In this document: positions 1-8,900 of the stretch, in pieces
How positions within the stretch are numbered: position 1 is the first letter of the stretch
Layout: each line of letters opens with the position of its first letter
Source of the DNA: a virus
Direction: 5' to 3' (one strand)
Length of the DNA stretch: 64,000 bases
IMG/VR virus record: IMGVR_UViG_3300027976_000006
Coordinates: 1 to 64,000 of that record
Made by a program: the position numbers and the translations under genes
The notes under the pieces: model-generated
The model's database searches: none
The model's input: only the letters and a program-made list of their open reading frames with translations
Told to the model about the DNA's origin: nothing

Positions 1-2
1 CA

Positions 3-1937
3 CACGGACCACAAGGAACAAACGGGCCACAGGGTGCACACGGACCACAAGGTTCTCGTGGAGCACAAGGAACAAACGGAACAAACGGAACAAACGGGAC
101 AAACGGAACAAACGGAACAAACGGAACAAACGGAACAGACGGAACAGACGGAACAGACGGAACAGACGGAACAAACGGAGCAGCAGGGCCAGCCGGAACT
201 AACGGAACTAACGGAACTAACGGAGCAGCAGGGCCAGCCGGAACTAACGGAACTAACGGAGCAGCAGGGCCAGCCGGGCCAGCCGGAACTAACGGGACAG
301 ACGGATCGCACGGACCACAAGGACCTCAGGGGCCACAAGGACCTCAGGGGCCACAAAGCCCACAAGGAGCGCACGGACCACAAGGAGCACACGGACCACA
401 AGGATCGCACGGGCCACAGGGTGCGCACGGACCACAAGGAGCACACGGACCACAAGGATCGCACGGACCACAAGGATCGCACGGACCACAAGGATCGCAC
501 GGACCACAAGGATCGCACGGGCCGCAAGGAGCAGTCGGAACATTTGCTAATGGTACTGCTCAGTATCAAGTTCCAGTTACAAGCTCAACTCCTTTTGCAC
601 CTGTGTATACAACAGCTACAGGAACAGGGGCTCCAGTACTAGCTACTTCGCCGACTTTAGTAACTCCAGCTTTAGGTGTAGCTTCAGTAACGACTGTAAA
701 CAAAGTAACTATAACAGCACCAGCAACCGCCTCAACCCTCACCATTGCAAATGGTGCAACATTAACAGCTTCTGCGACTGCTTCCGTATCAGGAACAAAT
801 ACGGGGGATCAGACTACTATTAGCGGAAACGCAGCAACCGCAACCACAGCAACAAATATTGCGGGTGGTTTAGGTGGTTCAATTCCTTATCAGACAGGAG
901 CAAACATAACGGGAATGTTGGCAGCGGGAACAGCGGGTCAGGTGCTACAAACTAATGGATCGGTAGCAGCACCCACATGGGCAAGTCGAGTAAATTATAC
1001 CGCTAGTACTTCTGCACCTTCTAGCCCTGCAATTGGCGATCAATGGTTTGACACAAACAACGGGGCTATGCTTGTTTACATTAACGATGGAAACAGTTCG
1101 CAATGGGTAGAGGCTGGAAGCCCAAGTGTAGGTTCTTCGGCTATTCAGTCTAACGGGCGACTAACTCTTGAATCTGGTGTTCCTGTTTCTACTACGGATC
1201 AAACAGCAAAAACCGTTGTTTACTTTACCCCTTATAACGGTAATTTGATTAGCCTATACAATGGAGCAAGCTGGAATGCGTTAAGCTTTTCGGAAATATC
1301 TATAACAACCTCTGGCTTATCAGCTAATGCTAGTTACGATATATTTGCGTACGCTAATGGCACTACTGTTACTTTGGAATATAGTGCCGCTTGGACTAAC
1401 GACACAACAAGAAACAATGCTTTAGTTCTACTAAATGGTGTTTATGTTAAATCATTAGATAACACCAGAAGGTACTTAGGTTCTATTAGAAGCAACGCAT
1501 CCGCACAGTTTACAGATTCATTAGCGAATAGATTACTTTGGAACTTTAACAATAAAGTTTTGAGATCTCTTTATTTGGTAATATACGCTAGTAGCCACAG
1601 CTACAATGGAGGTGCACGGGAGTGGAACGGCGGAGCAAGTGTAACTCGACTGTATTTCATAAGCGGAATAAATGGTGAAACTTTTTTTGCTAACGGTTAT
1701 TCTGCTATTACTTCTGGTGGTTTTGCCTGTAATGCTCTCTTCGGGGTTGATTCAACTACGGTACAGTTTGGCCCCTCAACGACAGATGCCCGTAGTGCCG
1801 GTTTTACGAGACGATCAATGTCATCAGTGGGGCAAATAAATCTTGGGTTCCACTACTTGACAGGGATACAAAGCACGGAGTCGGCTGGAACAAGTACATT
1901 TTTAGATTTTGTTGCTGGCGGTTCTTTATTTTGTTAA
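3..1937 (+). CDS. Collagen-like phage tail fibre protein (5' end outside window)
   Basis: The reading frame is open from the window edge, so the start is missing. About 180 residues are uninterrupted Gly-X-Y triplets (GTN, GTD, GPA, GPQ, GSH), the collagen-like triple-helical shaft common in phage receptor fibres. A Thr/Ala-rich neck follows, with a motif like those in tail fibre tips (SGTNTGDQ). The C-terminal 250 residues form a globular tip with a stretch ([11 protein letters not shown]...[19 protein letters not shown]) that is repeated in the next gene, which is 10 nt downstream. The likely role is host receptor binding at the virion surface. The Gly-X-Y and fibre calls are seen in the sequence; the receptor role is inferred. 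Confidence 0.85.
   Translation, partial: HGPQGTNGPQGAHGPQGSRGAQGTNGTNGTNGTNGTNGTNGTNGTDGTDGTDGTDGTNGAAGPAGTNGTNGTNGAAGPAGTNGTNGAAGPAGPAGTNGTDGSHGPQGPQGPQGPQGPQSPQGAHGPQGAHGPQGSHGPQGAHGPQGAHGPQGSHGPQGSHGPQGSHGPQGSHGPQGAVGTFANGTAQYQVPVTSSTPFAPVYTTATGTGAPVLATSPTLVTPALGVASVTTVNKVTITAPATASTLTIANGATLTASATASVSGTNTGDQTTISGNAATATTATNIAGGLGGSIPYQTGANITGMLAAGTAGQVLQTNGSVAAPTWASRVNYTASTSAPSSPAIGDQWFDTNNGAMLVYINDGNSSQWVEAGSPSVGSSAIQSNGRLTLESGVPVSTTDQTAKTVVYFTPYNGNLISLYNGASWNALSFSEISITTSGLSANASYDIFAYANGTTVTLEYSAAWTNDTTRNNALVLLNGVYVKSLDNTRRYLGSIRSNASAQFTDSLANRLLWNFNNKVLRSLYLVIYASSHSYNGGAREWNGGASVTRLYFISGINGETFFANGYSAITSGGFACNALFGVDSTTVQFGPSTTDARSAGFTRRSMSSVGQINLGFHYLTGIQSTESAGTSTFLDFVAGGSLFC
66..538 (+). 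repeat. Tandem 9- and 18-bp repeats coding the collagen-like shaft
   Basis: Positions about 69-180 are direct repeats of GGAACAAAC or GGAACAGAC (Gly-Thr-Asn/Asp). About 180-275 has longer units with GGAGCAGCAGGGCCAGCC. About 300-538 has 18-bp units built on GGACCACAAGGATCGCAC (Gly-Pro-Gln-Gly-Ser-His). The repeats stay in the fibre frame and could expand or shrink by slippage, which would change shaft length. Confidence 0.9.
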
Positions 1938-1946
1938 AGGAAATTT

Positions 1947-2831
1947 ATGCCAATTGATTTTCCGTCATCGCCTTCAACGAATCAAATCTACTCTTACAAC
2001 AGTAAGTCTTGGAAATGGAACGGTGCGTCTTGGCAGAATTATACTTTGCAAGTAAGTAACATTTACGCAGCACAAGGTAGGTTGACTTTAACTTCTGGAA
2101 CGCCAGTATTAACAACAGATGTAAGCAGTTCTACTTTATACTTTACTCCTTATTCTGGGGATTTAATAAGTCTTTACGATGGATCAACTTGGGCGACTTA
2201 TTCTTTTGCAGAAAGATCCTTAGCATTAAGCGGTTTAACTTCAGCAAAAAATTACGATGTGTTTATTTATAACAACTCTGGAACTTTAACTTTAGAACTT
2301 ACTGCGTGGTCTACCGATACTGCAAGAGTTACTGCATTGGTTTTAACCAACGGTGTTTATTTAAAGTCAGGTGCTTTAACTAGAAGATACCTAGGAACAT
2401 TTAGATCGACTTCAACCAATACCACAGCAGACAGGTTAAATAACAGATTAGTCTGGAATTTATATAATCAGGTAGAACGACCAGTTAAAATGGACACTTA
2501 TACTTATTATGGTTACTCTGGTCACACATATACCACAAGTGCTTGGAGAGCGTGGAACAACGATTCAGGTTTAATAATTGGCTATGTAGTTGGGTTAGAC
2601 CGTGGAATTGCTGTTGGGTTTGGTGCCGGGGGCAGTGGTTTTACTAGTACGGCTGCTGCTTGGGATGGGGCTACACCCGCGTATGATACTATTGATCTTA
2701 ACGCAAGAGCCGGACGGACTTATTCAACAAGAGGTTCGGTTTTAGGTTATCATTTCGTAAGGATGATGCAGTATGGGCAGGCTTCGGCTACTTATATTCA
2801 AGGTTTTTTAGAAGGCACTTTTTGGTCTTAA
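1947..2831 (+). CDS. Second tail fibre/tip protein, paralogue of the fibre C-terminus
   Basis: A 294-residue protein starting MPIDFPSSPSTNQIYSYN; the SD is AAAGGA, 9 nt after the fibre stop. Residues 45-175 align by eye with the C-terminal part of the preceding fibre: GRLTLTSGTPV, YFTPYSGDLISLYDGSTW, LTNGVYLKS and RRYLGTFRS match near-identical strings there. It lacks the collagen shaft. It is therefore probably a second tip or receptor-binding protein that arose by domain duplication. The final 110 residues differ from the fibre, as expected for a host-range-determining tip. Confidence 0.75.
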   Translation: MPIDFPSSPSTNQIYSYNSKSWKWNGASWQNYTLQVSNIYAAQGRLTLTSGTPVLTTDVSSSTLYFTPYSGDLISLYDGSTWATYSFAERSLALSGLTSAKNYDVFIYNNSGTLTLELTAWSTDTARVTALVLTNGVYLKSGALTRRYLGTFRSTSTNTTADRLNNRLVWNLYNQVERPVKMDTYTYYGYSGHTYTTSAWRAWNNDSGLIIGYVVGLDRGIAVGFGAGGSGFTSTAAAWDGATPAYDTIDLNARAGRTYSTRGSVLGYHFVRMMQYGQASATYIQGFLEGTFWS

Positions 2832-2852
2832 TACTTTTGTAAAGGAAAATTT

Positions 2853-3350
2853 ATGCTTGTTTTACTGCACGAAAAAATAAACGCTATTACTCCAATTTCA
2901 GGAGTATCCAATAACGGAGACGGTACTTACACGGTTAGTTACATAACCGAGCCGTCTGAACCTCAGCTGCTATTAATAAATAAAGCCATAGAAGGCTTTC
3001 CATTAGAAATAGCTAAAGCTCAAAAGCTAGAACAGATAGGGTCCGAGTGGTCAGCGTTTGAAAAGGCTGGATGGGATTCTGGTCTTGGTTATTCGCTAGG
3101 AATAACCCCAGCGGATGTGGCTTTACTAGTGGGGGTGTTTGCACTTGCTAAAGAGGCCGCAGCCTTAGGACTACCAATCCCTTCTGTTATCAGTACTACC
3201 AATACAGTAATAAGCTTTACATCTATTGCCGAGATGACTATGCTGCTTTTACAATACGGTCAAGCTCGATCCACTATGGCGACGGTATATGCAGCTAGAA
3301 GAAAAGCGGTTGAAGTTGCTTTAACTGTCGAAGAACTAGTAGGAGTTTGA
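2853..3350 (+). CDS. Tail fibre-associated protein, DUF4376-like C-terminus
   Basis: A 165-residue protein directly behind the two fibre genes with SD AAAGGA. Its C-terminal half (ITPADVALLVGVFALAKEAA, then YGQARSTMATVYAARRKAVE) has the look of the DUF4376 family, often encoded next to phage tail fibres. The N-terminal part resembles a short domain that reads out a sequence of Asn/Gly/Thr turns (NNGDGTYTVSY). An assembly or accessory role at the tail is inferred from position. Assignment to the family is by eye. Confidence 0.55.
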   Translation: MLVLLHEKINAITPISGVSNNGDGTYTVSYITEPSEPQLLLINKAIEGFPLEIAKAQKLEQIGSEWSAFEKAGWDSGLGYSLGITPADVALLVGVFALAKEAAALGLPIPSVISTTNTVISFTSIAEMTMLLLQYGQARSTMATVYAARRKAVEVALTVEELVGV

Positions 3351-3351
3351 T

Positions 3352-3999
3352 ATGCCTGTATCTGATTCCACGGAAGATCCTTGTGACTGCGGAGATGAGC
3401 CCCCTTGCGAAGAGTGCGAGCACTATGCAACGTATACGGCATATACAAACAGTGGCGGGACATGCGGGTGCTGCTACGTATCTATTATAGTGAAACAGAG
3501 GAATGATTCTGGAGGGTACACAGGAAATTATTATTCTGCGCTTCATGACATAATAGCAGCTTACAGCTGTCCTAGCGCAAATGACCCATGTCAATCACTT
3601 ACCGCAGAGTGCGAAGGCTCAAAAAGTTATTACTTTTCTTCCGGCCCCACCTGCTCAAGCCCATGCTGCGTATCGCAAATTTGCGTACAGGGGCCAGGAG
3701 GAAACTATTATTACGAAAATTATGAATACCACAGGAGTAGCGAGGAGGACTGCTACTCGCCACGCGATTCTACTATTTGTGATGCCGACCATGTCGGACA
3801 CATTCTTGAGGGAAATGGTATTCAAACCACGATTGCGGAAGGGTGCCCTTCGCAAGCCTGTTCATCTGAGGCATGTAGTTGGGTTGAAGAAACTCCCTGC
3901 CCTTACGGCTGTACATCATCTCCGCCGTACCCAGACCCCACACCCCCATGTGAAGGTACCGTGGAAGTTGTATGCATAGGGACATGCTGTGACGATTAA
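3352..3999 (+). CDS. Cys-rich protein of the tail locus, open frame continues past its stop
   Basis: A 215-residue protein with about 30 cysteines, often paired (CDCGDEPPCEEC, CGCC, PCC, GTCC), rich in Tyr, Ser and Pro, with no signal peptide or recognisable family. It starts 1 nt after the preceding stop, so it is in the fibre operon. The stop is TAA at 3997-3999, but the same frame stays open to TAG at 4174-4176 and the extra 58 codons are again Cys-rich (TPCGGTCTFECYEF, DPGCMCVY). The full product may be 273 residues. It could be a disulfide-rich or metal-binding virion accessory protein; no function is claimed. Confidence 0.6.
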   Translation: MPVSDSTEDPCDCGDEPPCEECEHYATYTAYTNSGGTCGCCYVSIIVKQRNDSGGYTGNYYSALHDIIAAYSCPSANDPCQSLTAECEGSKSYYFSSGPTCSSPCCVSQICVQGPGGNYYYENYEYHRSSEEDCYSPRDSTICDADHVGHILEGNGIQTTIAEGCPSQACSSEACSWVEETPCPYGCTSSPPYPDPTPPCEGTVEVVCIGTCCDD

Positions 4000-4176
4000 A
4001 CACCATGTGGCGGGACTTGTACATTTGAGTGCTACGAGTTTAGTGGGACTTATGGGCTACGCACAACAACTGACTGCACAGACCCAGGATGTATGTGCGT
4101 TTACAGTATTACGGACTACCCTTGCGATTCCAGTAATATAGGACAAAGCCGCACTATTTCTTGTTCGGTTAGGTAG
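4000..4176 (+). other. In-frame Cys-rich extension beyond TAA stop
   Basis: 58 codons in the frame of the upstream gene with the same composition (8 Cys, many Thr/Tyr), ending at TAG 4174-4176. There is no start codon with an SD of its own. It is either a stop-codon readthrough extension or the tail of a gene broken by a point mutation. Confidence 0.6.
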
Positions 4177-4194
4177 TCGGCTTAGATATGTTAT

Positions 4195-4488
4195 TTAGTC
4201 TTTAAACGCTACAAACCTATTGCGTACAAACAATAGGTTTGCAAAGAATCCACAAAAGGCTAAAACCAAGTAATCAGAATACATAGGTTCTTTTAGCTGC
4301 TCTAAAGGATTAATTAAAAAAGAAATTCCCAAAGAGAACCAAAAGCTGCTGCACTCATGGCAGAGCATAGCCGCTCTGATATAAGGAATTCTGGCTACTA
4401 AGTTGCGAGCCGGCGCTGACACATCTGTGTCGGTCCAAGCGTACGTAACACCTAGGCATACAGTTAGATAAATTATAAATAGTGTCAT
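4195..4488 (-). CDS. Small membrane protein, DUF1360-like
   Basis: 97 residues with an N-terminal membrane segment (MTLFIIYLTVCLGVTYAW) and two more hydrophobic stretches after residue 45. The central LCHECSSFWFSLGISFL resembles the Cys-x2-Cys plus aromatic motif of DUF1360 proteins, and a second protein of this type is encoded at 25672-26004 (SCPFCLSVWVSL). The start overlaps the stop of the upstream reverse-strand gene by 4 nt. The function of the family is unknown. Confidence 0.55.
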   Translation of the reverse strand: MTLFIIYLTVCLGVTYAWTDTDVSAPARNLVARIPYIRAAMLCHECSSFWFSLGISFLINPLEQLKEPMYSDYLVLAFCGFFANLLFVRNRFVAFKD

Positions 4489-4895
4489 AAAAAGTATACC
4501 GTCAATTCGTTATTCTCTTTTACGACAGAAAATCCTCTAAACATTTTACCCATCAAACTTTCTTGAAAAGTCTTCCAAGATTCTGCACTGGCCCCCACTT
4601 TAAATGTTTTACCCGAAATATTGTTTTCGGCCCTCTTTAATTTTAGAAGATCCATCTCTGTCGCTATTTCTTTTGTGTGGTACTTAGTCAACAACAAAGG
4701 ATCAACAACGGATTGATCGGCAAAAAACTTGCCTACCCTACCTCGGCAAGAGCAGTTAGGGTTTAACTTAAGGCTGGTCAAGTCCGCCAATAGGCTTGGG
4801 AACTCGTCTTTCATTTTTTTAAACTTGTCTTCGTCTCTTATGATTATGCTTATAAGATCCGGAAGAACCGACTGATCATAAACTATGTCGCTCAT
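4485..4895 (-). CDS. Hypothetical protein, first gene of a two-gene reverse operon
   Basis: 136 residues, soluble, no family recognised. A clear SD (AAAGGGT) lies just upstream on the reverse strand. It holds a CSC pair at about residues 48-50 and several Lys-rich helices. It is read away from 5026 with 130 nt between the starts, so the divergent promoters probably lie at 4896-5025. Confidence 0.6.
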   Translation of the reverse strand: MSDIVYDQSVLPDLISIIIRDEDKFKKMKDEFPSLLADLTSLKLNPNCSCRGRVGKFFADQSVVDPLLLTKYHTKEIATEMDLLKLKRAENNISGKTFKVGASAESWKTFQESLMGKMFRGFSVVKENNELTVYFL

Positions 4896-5025
4896 ATTTT
4901 ACCCTTTCGAATTTTGAATCGTAAACCACCCCACAAATATTAACTATTAATTTGAAAAAATCAAGGTTTATTATTAGGATAAGTAAAGTTATAAACACAA
5001 TAAGTTTAAAGATTGGATACATTCG
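4896..5025. promoter_or_regulatory. Divergent intergenic region
   Basis: A 130-nt AT-rich spacer between two diverging genes, the likely place for back-to-back promoters (for example TATTATTAGGATAA near 4971). No clear -35/-10 pair of sigma70 type can be fixed by eye. Confidence 0.35.
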
Positions 5026-5355
5026 ATGAAACAACGAGTTGCAATTCGACTAAGTATGGAAGACCCGCAAGATCTAGCTCCGCTTGAACAGGCTTATTGC
5101 GTACTTTCAGAAGTACTTATGAATCTTGAGCTGGAAGCTATTATTGTTGTGTTTAAATGTTGGCGTAATGAACAAGCATTTCTTGCCAATCGTAAATCGT
5201 TTAACACGATTCAAATACCTTTTGAGCCAGAAGAAGGTGGAAAAGAGTTTTTTCAAAATTGGAACAAGACTAGCGGCTACCTTCAGCTAAACGATTATTT
5301 AAAACAGCATTGTTTAAAGCACCCACTCTTAGCACAAGCGAAGATATGTGAATAA
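5026..5355 (+). CDS. Hypothetical protein upstream of glycosyltransferase
   Basis: 109 residues, mostly helical (LAPLEQAYCVLSEVLMNLELEAIIVVF), no motif recognised. Its 3' end overlaps the GTG start of the glycosyltransferase gene by 8 nt, which implies translational coupling. Confidence 0.6.
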   Translation: MKQRVAIRLSMEDPQDLAPLEQAYCVLSEVLMNLELEAIIVVFKCWRNEQAFLANRKSFNTIQIPFEPEEGGKEFFQNWNKTSGYLQLNDYLKQHCLKHPLLAQAKICE

Positions 5356-7297
5356 AACGCAACTGGTTATTAAGCATAAATGGGCATTGGGCGACACTGT
5401 GTTACTGACCGCACTCGTCCGAGATATCCATCGAGCATACCCAGAGCGTTATCAAATTCTAGTTGATACCAATTGGACAAATGTTTGGTGGAACAATCCT
5501 TATGTTTTACCTAAAAATACAACTATATCAAGCCGGGCCACGCAAGTAGAAATAGGCTGGGGCGATGCTATCCGCTGGAACTCTTACGCTAAGTACGGAG
5601 ATCGGCGAGAGATGAAACACATCCTAGCTTGGTACCATTACGATTTTGAGCGCAAAACTAATATTCATATCCCAGTCACCGATCCTTGGCCGGACTTGCA
5701 TATGTCCGAACAAGAGCTGATTCCTCGGATTAATGGTAATTACTGGGTCATCCTGTCAGGAGGAAAGCTTGATCTTACTGCCAAACACTGGCATGCACAT
5801 CGAGCACAAGAAGTAGTGGATAAGCTCATAACCAGAGGCATCCGCTGTGTTCAAGCTGGAGCTGCCCATGCCAACCATATCCATCCACCGTTACAAAATA
5901 CTACTGATATGCTAGGTAAAACTGAGAATGTAAGAGACCTGTGGAATATTATTCGTTATTCTGACGGGGTTATTTGTGGTGTAACAGGTGCAATGCACAT
6001 TGCGGCTGCGTTTGAAAAGCCTTGTGTGGTTTACGCAGGCGGTCGAGAAGACCCTTGGTTTGAAGCTTATGTAAATGCGTTTCAAGCTTTTGGCCCTACC
6101 GCGAACCCAGTACGAGTAGAGCATAAGTTTTTACACACTATTGGGCTGCTGGAATGTTGCGAAATACAAGGTTGTTGGAAAAACCGAACTGTAGCTTTAG
6201 ATCCGCAAGACTTGACAAAAAAGGCACATACTCTTTGCAGGCAGCCGGTACGCTCCAGCGATTCGCACCCAGTTCCAAAGTGTCAGGATTTAATTTCTTC
6301 AGACCATGTTGTGGAGGCAGTTATGGACTACTACAGGCAATCAGTATTTCCTCCTATTAAAATTCCAACTGTAAGCATAGTGCAGGTGCAAGACGGTAAT
6401 CCTGTGCCAATAGCCCCGGTACAGGTCAGCAGAGAACCTTCTGTTGACAGTAAAGTACAACAACCCTATCAAAAAGTTCACCCACAAGAGCTTACAAAAT
6501 CGGGAGTTGGGCAGATAAAACGAAGTCTGCCTATTATGGATAACCCGATAATAGGGGGTAAGCTGACTATCTGTGTTCTTTGTTATGGCCCTTATCCGGA
6601 ATTGGCTAAAACTTGTCTATCCAGCATTTTAGCTACCGTACCCGCCGAGCGCTTAGATTTGCGGATCGGGCTTAACGATGTCCACCCAGACACATTTGCT
6701 TATGTTAAAACATTGCCAGCTACAAAGATTTACGCAAACAACCTTAACCGTTACAAGTACCCCGTTATGCGTGATATGTTTTGGGATGCGCAACGGCCTA
6801 TCACCACTAATTATGTGGTGTGGTTTGATGACGACACTTGGGTAGTTACTCCAAACTGGATTACTGATCTATGCCATACCATTGTTGAAAATCATCCTAA
6901 CAATTATCGTATGTTTGGGTCTTTGATGTATCACGATTTAGCTATGTACGCCAAAAACGGCAACGATCCTACTGCCTGGTTTAAAGCTGCTGACTGGTAT
7001 CAAGGGCGTAACTTTAGAATGCGCGGTAGCCAGAAAGAACAGCCTAATGGCAGTGTAATTGACTTTGCGGTAGGGTGGTGCTGGGCTGTGGCAACAGAAG
7101 CCATACGCAAAGCAAACATTCCCGACATACGGCTTATGCACAACGGGGGAGACATAGCTTGCGGAGAAGCCATACATCAAGCTGGCTTTAATGTTAAAAA
7201 GTGGAATTTAGGAAAAGCTCTGGTAGCCTGCCCAAGCCGGGAACAAGGCGGGAGACGAGGATACTCTGAAAAATTCTTATGGGACAATAAAATTTAA
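5348..7297 (+). CDS. Two-domain glycosyltransferase: GT9 heptosyltransferase-like plus GT-A domain
   Basis: 649 residues from GTG 5348. The N-terminal half (about 1-290) looks like an ADP-heptose:LPS heptosyltransferase (GT9): KWALGDTVLLTALVRDI at the start and GVTGAMHIAAAFEKPCVVYAGG near residue 210, the usual sugar-nucleotide loop. A Cys cluster (LECCEIQGC) follows. A linker rich in Pro/Gln (about 350-400) leads to a GT-A-type domain with an FDDDTW metal-binding motif near residue 493 and a conserved HNGGD near residue 616. The second domain is related to the stand-alone enzyme at 58597. It probably transfers two sugars, to host surface glycan, virion protein or modified DNA; the acceptor is unknown. 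Confidence 0.75.
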   Translation: MNKTQLVIKHKWALGDTVLLTALVRDIHRAYPERYQILVDTNWTNVWWNNPYVLPKNTTISSRATQVEIGWGDAIRWNSYAKYGDRREMKHILAWYHYDFERKTNIHIPVTDPWPDLHMSEQELIPRINGNYWVILSGGKLDLTAKHWHAHRAQEVVDKLITRGIRCVQAGAAHANHIHPPLQNTTDMLGKTENVRDLWNIIRYSDGVICGVTGAMHIAAAFEKPCVVYAGGREDPWFEAYVNAFQAFGPTANPVRVEHKFLHTIGLLECCEIQGCWKNRTVALDPQDLTKKAHTLCRQPVRSSDSHPVPKCQDLISSDHVVEAVMDYYRQSVFPPIKIPTVSIVQVQDGNPVPIAPVQVSREPSVDSKVQQPYQKVHPQELTKSGVGQIKRSLPIMDNPIIGGKLTICVLCYGPYPELAKTCLSSILATVPAERLDLRIGLNDVHPDTFAYVKTLPATKIYANNLNRYKYPVMRDMFWDAQRPITTNYVVWFDDDTWVVTPNWITDLCHTIVENHPNNYRMFGSLMYHDLAMYAKNGNDPTAWFKAADWYQGRNFRMRGSQKEQPNGSVIDFAVGWCWAVATEAIRKANIPDIRLMHNGGDIACGEAIHQAGFNVKKWNLGKALVACPSREQGGRRGYSEKFLWDNKI

Positions 7298-7620
7298 TGT
7301 TAATTTTTGATCACAACATAATGTACACATTGTGGCAGGATACGCTATTTTGGGAATGTGTTCCTTGCTTTGAAAACTACCGGGAAGAAGCCGAGGAAGT
7401 GGCGGCACAAGCGAATATTTTACAAAGTAGCCTAAAAGTAAAACATAGTTTACTGTATACTTTATGGTTGCAACTACTACAAGAGTGGGTGACAACGAAG
7501 CCCAATAACATAGAACAGCTAGTTGCCTATATTCAGAAAAAACGAAAACATTGTGTTGAAGCTATCGTACTGCCGCTTGTAGCTGGGCAAAAAGATCAAG
7601 TGTTTCTTTTTAGGAATTAA
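7297..7620 (+). CDS. Hypothetical protein behind glycosyltransferase
   Basis: 107 residues. The ATG shares its A with the preceding TAA, so it is coupled to the glycosyltransferase. It is rich in Trp, Leu and Glu and appears helical, with two Cys (WECVPC). No family is recognised; an accessory role to the transferase is possible from position only. Confidence 0.55.
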   Translation: MLIFDHNIMYTLWQDTLFWECVPCFENYREEAEEVAAQANILQSSLKVKHSLLYTLWLQLLQEWVTTKPNNIEQLVAYIQKKRKHCVEAIVLPLVAGQKDQVFLFRN

Positions 7621-7624
7621 TTAC

Positions 7625-8044
7625 ATGACTCGGCGCATATGCCTTACTAGATCGGCAACCACAACCACTGAGCAGGTTAATTATGGAACCTACAGACTAC
7701 GCGTTGATGCCACGTTAGCGGAAGGAGCAGACCTCGACAACAACATCTTTGTATACAGGCATAATTCCCCAAGTCCGTATACTACACTACCTACGGATAT
7801 ATTTGAGGCGGTGGCAGGGCCACAACAGTTGGCGAATATACCAGCAGGGGCTGCCGATCCTAACCTAAGCTGGCCTTACTATCGCTTAGCCCATATCGAA
7901 CTAGATGTAGCTTCCACGGCCCAGGCAGATTCGATATGGACAGAAATTAAAGCAGAAGTGCAAGCACTTCTAAAAGCCATGGATCGGCTAGAACAGCTAC
8001 AAGTAATTCAAACTGTATGGTTTCCATCACCACCGCCTCCCTAG
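7625..8044 (+). CDS. Hypothetical protein with virion-like beta-rich sequence
   Basis: 139 residues, ending in a Pro run (PSPPPP). The sequence (NIFVYRHNSPSPYTTLPTDIFEAVAGPQQLANIP, then a YRLAHIELD strand) suggests a beta-rich N-terminus and a helical tail. No SD is obvious. No family recognised. Confidence 0.5.
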   Translation: MTRRICLTRSATTTTEQVNYGTYRLRVDATLAEGADLDNNIFVYRHNSPSPYTTLPTDIFEAVAGPQQLANIPAGAADPNLSWPYYRLAHIELDVASTAQADSIWTEIKAEVQALLKAMDRLEQLQVIQTVWFPSPPPP

Positions 8045-8062
8045 AAACAAGGAATACGAACT

Positions 8063-8368
8063 ATGGCCGAATTAAACAAACTATTGATTTTGGAAGAGTC
8101 TGTGCTGCTAGGCATGATTAACAATCCAAACTTCGTAAAAGAATTTCCATTTCTTACTGGAGCTGAAGGCGTCATCAAGGCTAAGGCAACTGGATGCGGT
8201 CGTTGTAACCAGAACGCAGGAAGACGCATTCAAGCACTTAATGGGATTAAACAATCAATCATTTCTATGAGCGTAGAGCAGAAGCAAAAGCTTAAACAAA
8301 TGGTAAATTCTGAAAAAGTCCGTGTTCTTATATCTGCCAATGGTAAGGTTACTGCACATACTTTCTAA
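8063..8368 (+). CDS. Hypothetical protein with Cys-x2-Cys
   Basis: 101 residues; helical N-terminus, then ATGCGRCNQNAGRR with a CGRC pair near residue 46 that could bind zinc, then a helical segment and a short basic strand end. It is the last gene of this run: the first copy of the repeated leader box begins just after its stop. No family recognised. Confidence 0.55.
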   Translation: MAELNKLLILEESVLLGMINNPNFVKEFPFLTGAEGVIKAKATGCGRCNQNAGRRIQALNGIKQSIISMSVEQKQKLKQMVNSEKVRVLISANGKVTAHTF

Positions 8369-8472
8369 ACCTAAATAATAGGCAAATCCGTGTCATTATT
8401 ATATAGAGGGAAACCTTAACTAATGTGTGTTAAGGTTGATCCTTTGTTTCTTTGTTTCTATGGGAGATACAT
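8367..8472 (+). promoter_or_regulatory. Leader box copy 1 with 9-bp hairpin
   Basis: Holds the conserved block CCTAAATAATAGGCAAATCC followed by TGTCATTATTATATAGAGGG, then a hairpin AACCTTAAC (8412-8420) with GTTAAGGTT (8429-8437), then a pyrimidine-rich stretch and GTTTCTATGGGAGATA before the start codon at 8473. The same order recurs before 9657 and 10189. It is probably promoter plus 5' leader. Confidence 0.7.
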
Positions 8473-8784
8473 ATGTTCGATAGAATGATTATGGATTACA
8501 ATACTGGTTTGACCGAGAGCATCTTGGTTAGGATCAACAAGGAATTCTACGTAGGCCTAAACGGCCTACGTCAGCTCATGGGCGGGGGTAGCATGATTAC
8601 CCCAAAACTCTTGGGCCAGGTGCTAGGGTCCACCTACGGCATCTCCAGGGATCCAGCTGCCTTCTGGCACGTGTACTCGCAGTATATCGTCCAGGAAGCG
8701 GGGGATACTCCAATTTCCAAAACACAATTGGAAAGAGACCGGAAAAAGTTTATAGCGGCATTCGTCTCTTACCTACAATACTAA
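8473..8784 (+). CDS. Small protein, cassette 1
   Basis: 103 residues from ATG 8473, chosen because GGGAGA lies 6-10 nt upstream and the repeated leader ends here. Helical, with a Met/Gly turn (LMGGGSMITPKLLGQVLG). A strong intrinsic terminator follows. No family recognised. It forms a single-gene transcription unit with its own leader and terminator. Confidence 0.65.
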   Translation: MFDRMIMDYNTGLTESILVRINKEFYVGLNGLRQLMGGGSMITPKLLGQVLGSTYGISRDPAAFWHVYSQYIVQEAGDTPISKTQLERDRKKFIAAFVSYLQY

Positions 8785-8791
8785 ACATAAT

Positions 8792-8828
8792 CCCACCAAT
8801 ACCCTCGGGTGTTGGTGGGCTTTTTTTT
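8792..8828 (+). terminator. Intrinsic terminator after cassette 1
   Basis: CCCACCAATACCC (8792-8804) pairs with GGGTGTTGGTGGG (8807-8819), followed by eight T. Confidence 0.9.
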
Positions 8829-8900
8829 AGCTATTAGGCGTTGGCTGGGTATTTTGGGCATTTTTGGGCAAAAGCGGAAGAAGGGTCAATCCCCGATAGG

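Noticed and set aside
66-538. CRISPR array
   Set aside because: Repeats are contiguous coding units without spacers.
34-642. Long ORF with HKD/EQT repeats at the window start, and its reverse-strand partner
   Set aside because: Shadow of the collagen Gly-X-Y repeat in the fibre frame.
603-2831. Diversity-generating retroelement at the fibre tip
   Set aside because: No reverse transcriptase and no adenine-biased variable repeat seen.
8841-8900. TTG start for the gene at 8901
   Set aside because: No SD; the ATG at 8901 is a simpler start, but the TTG is not excluded.
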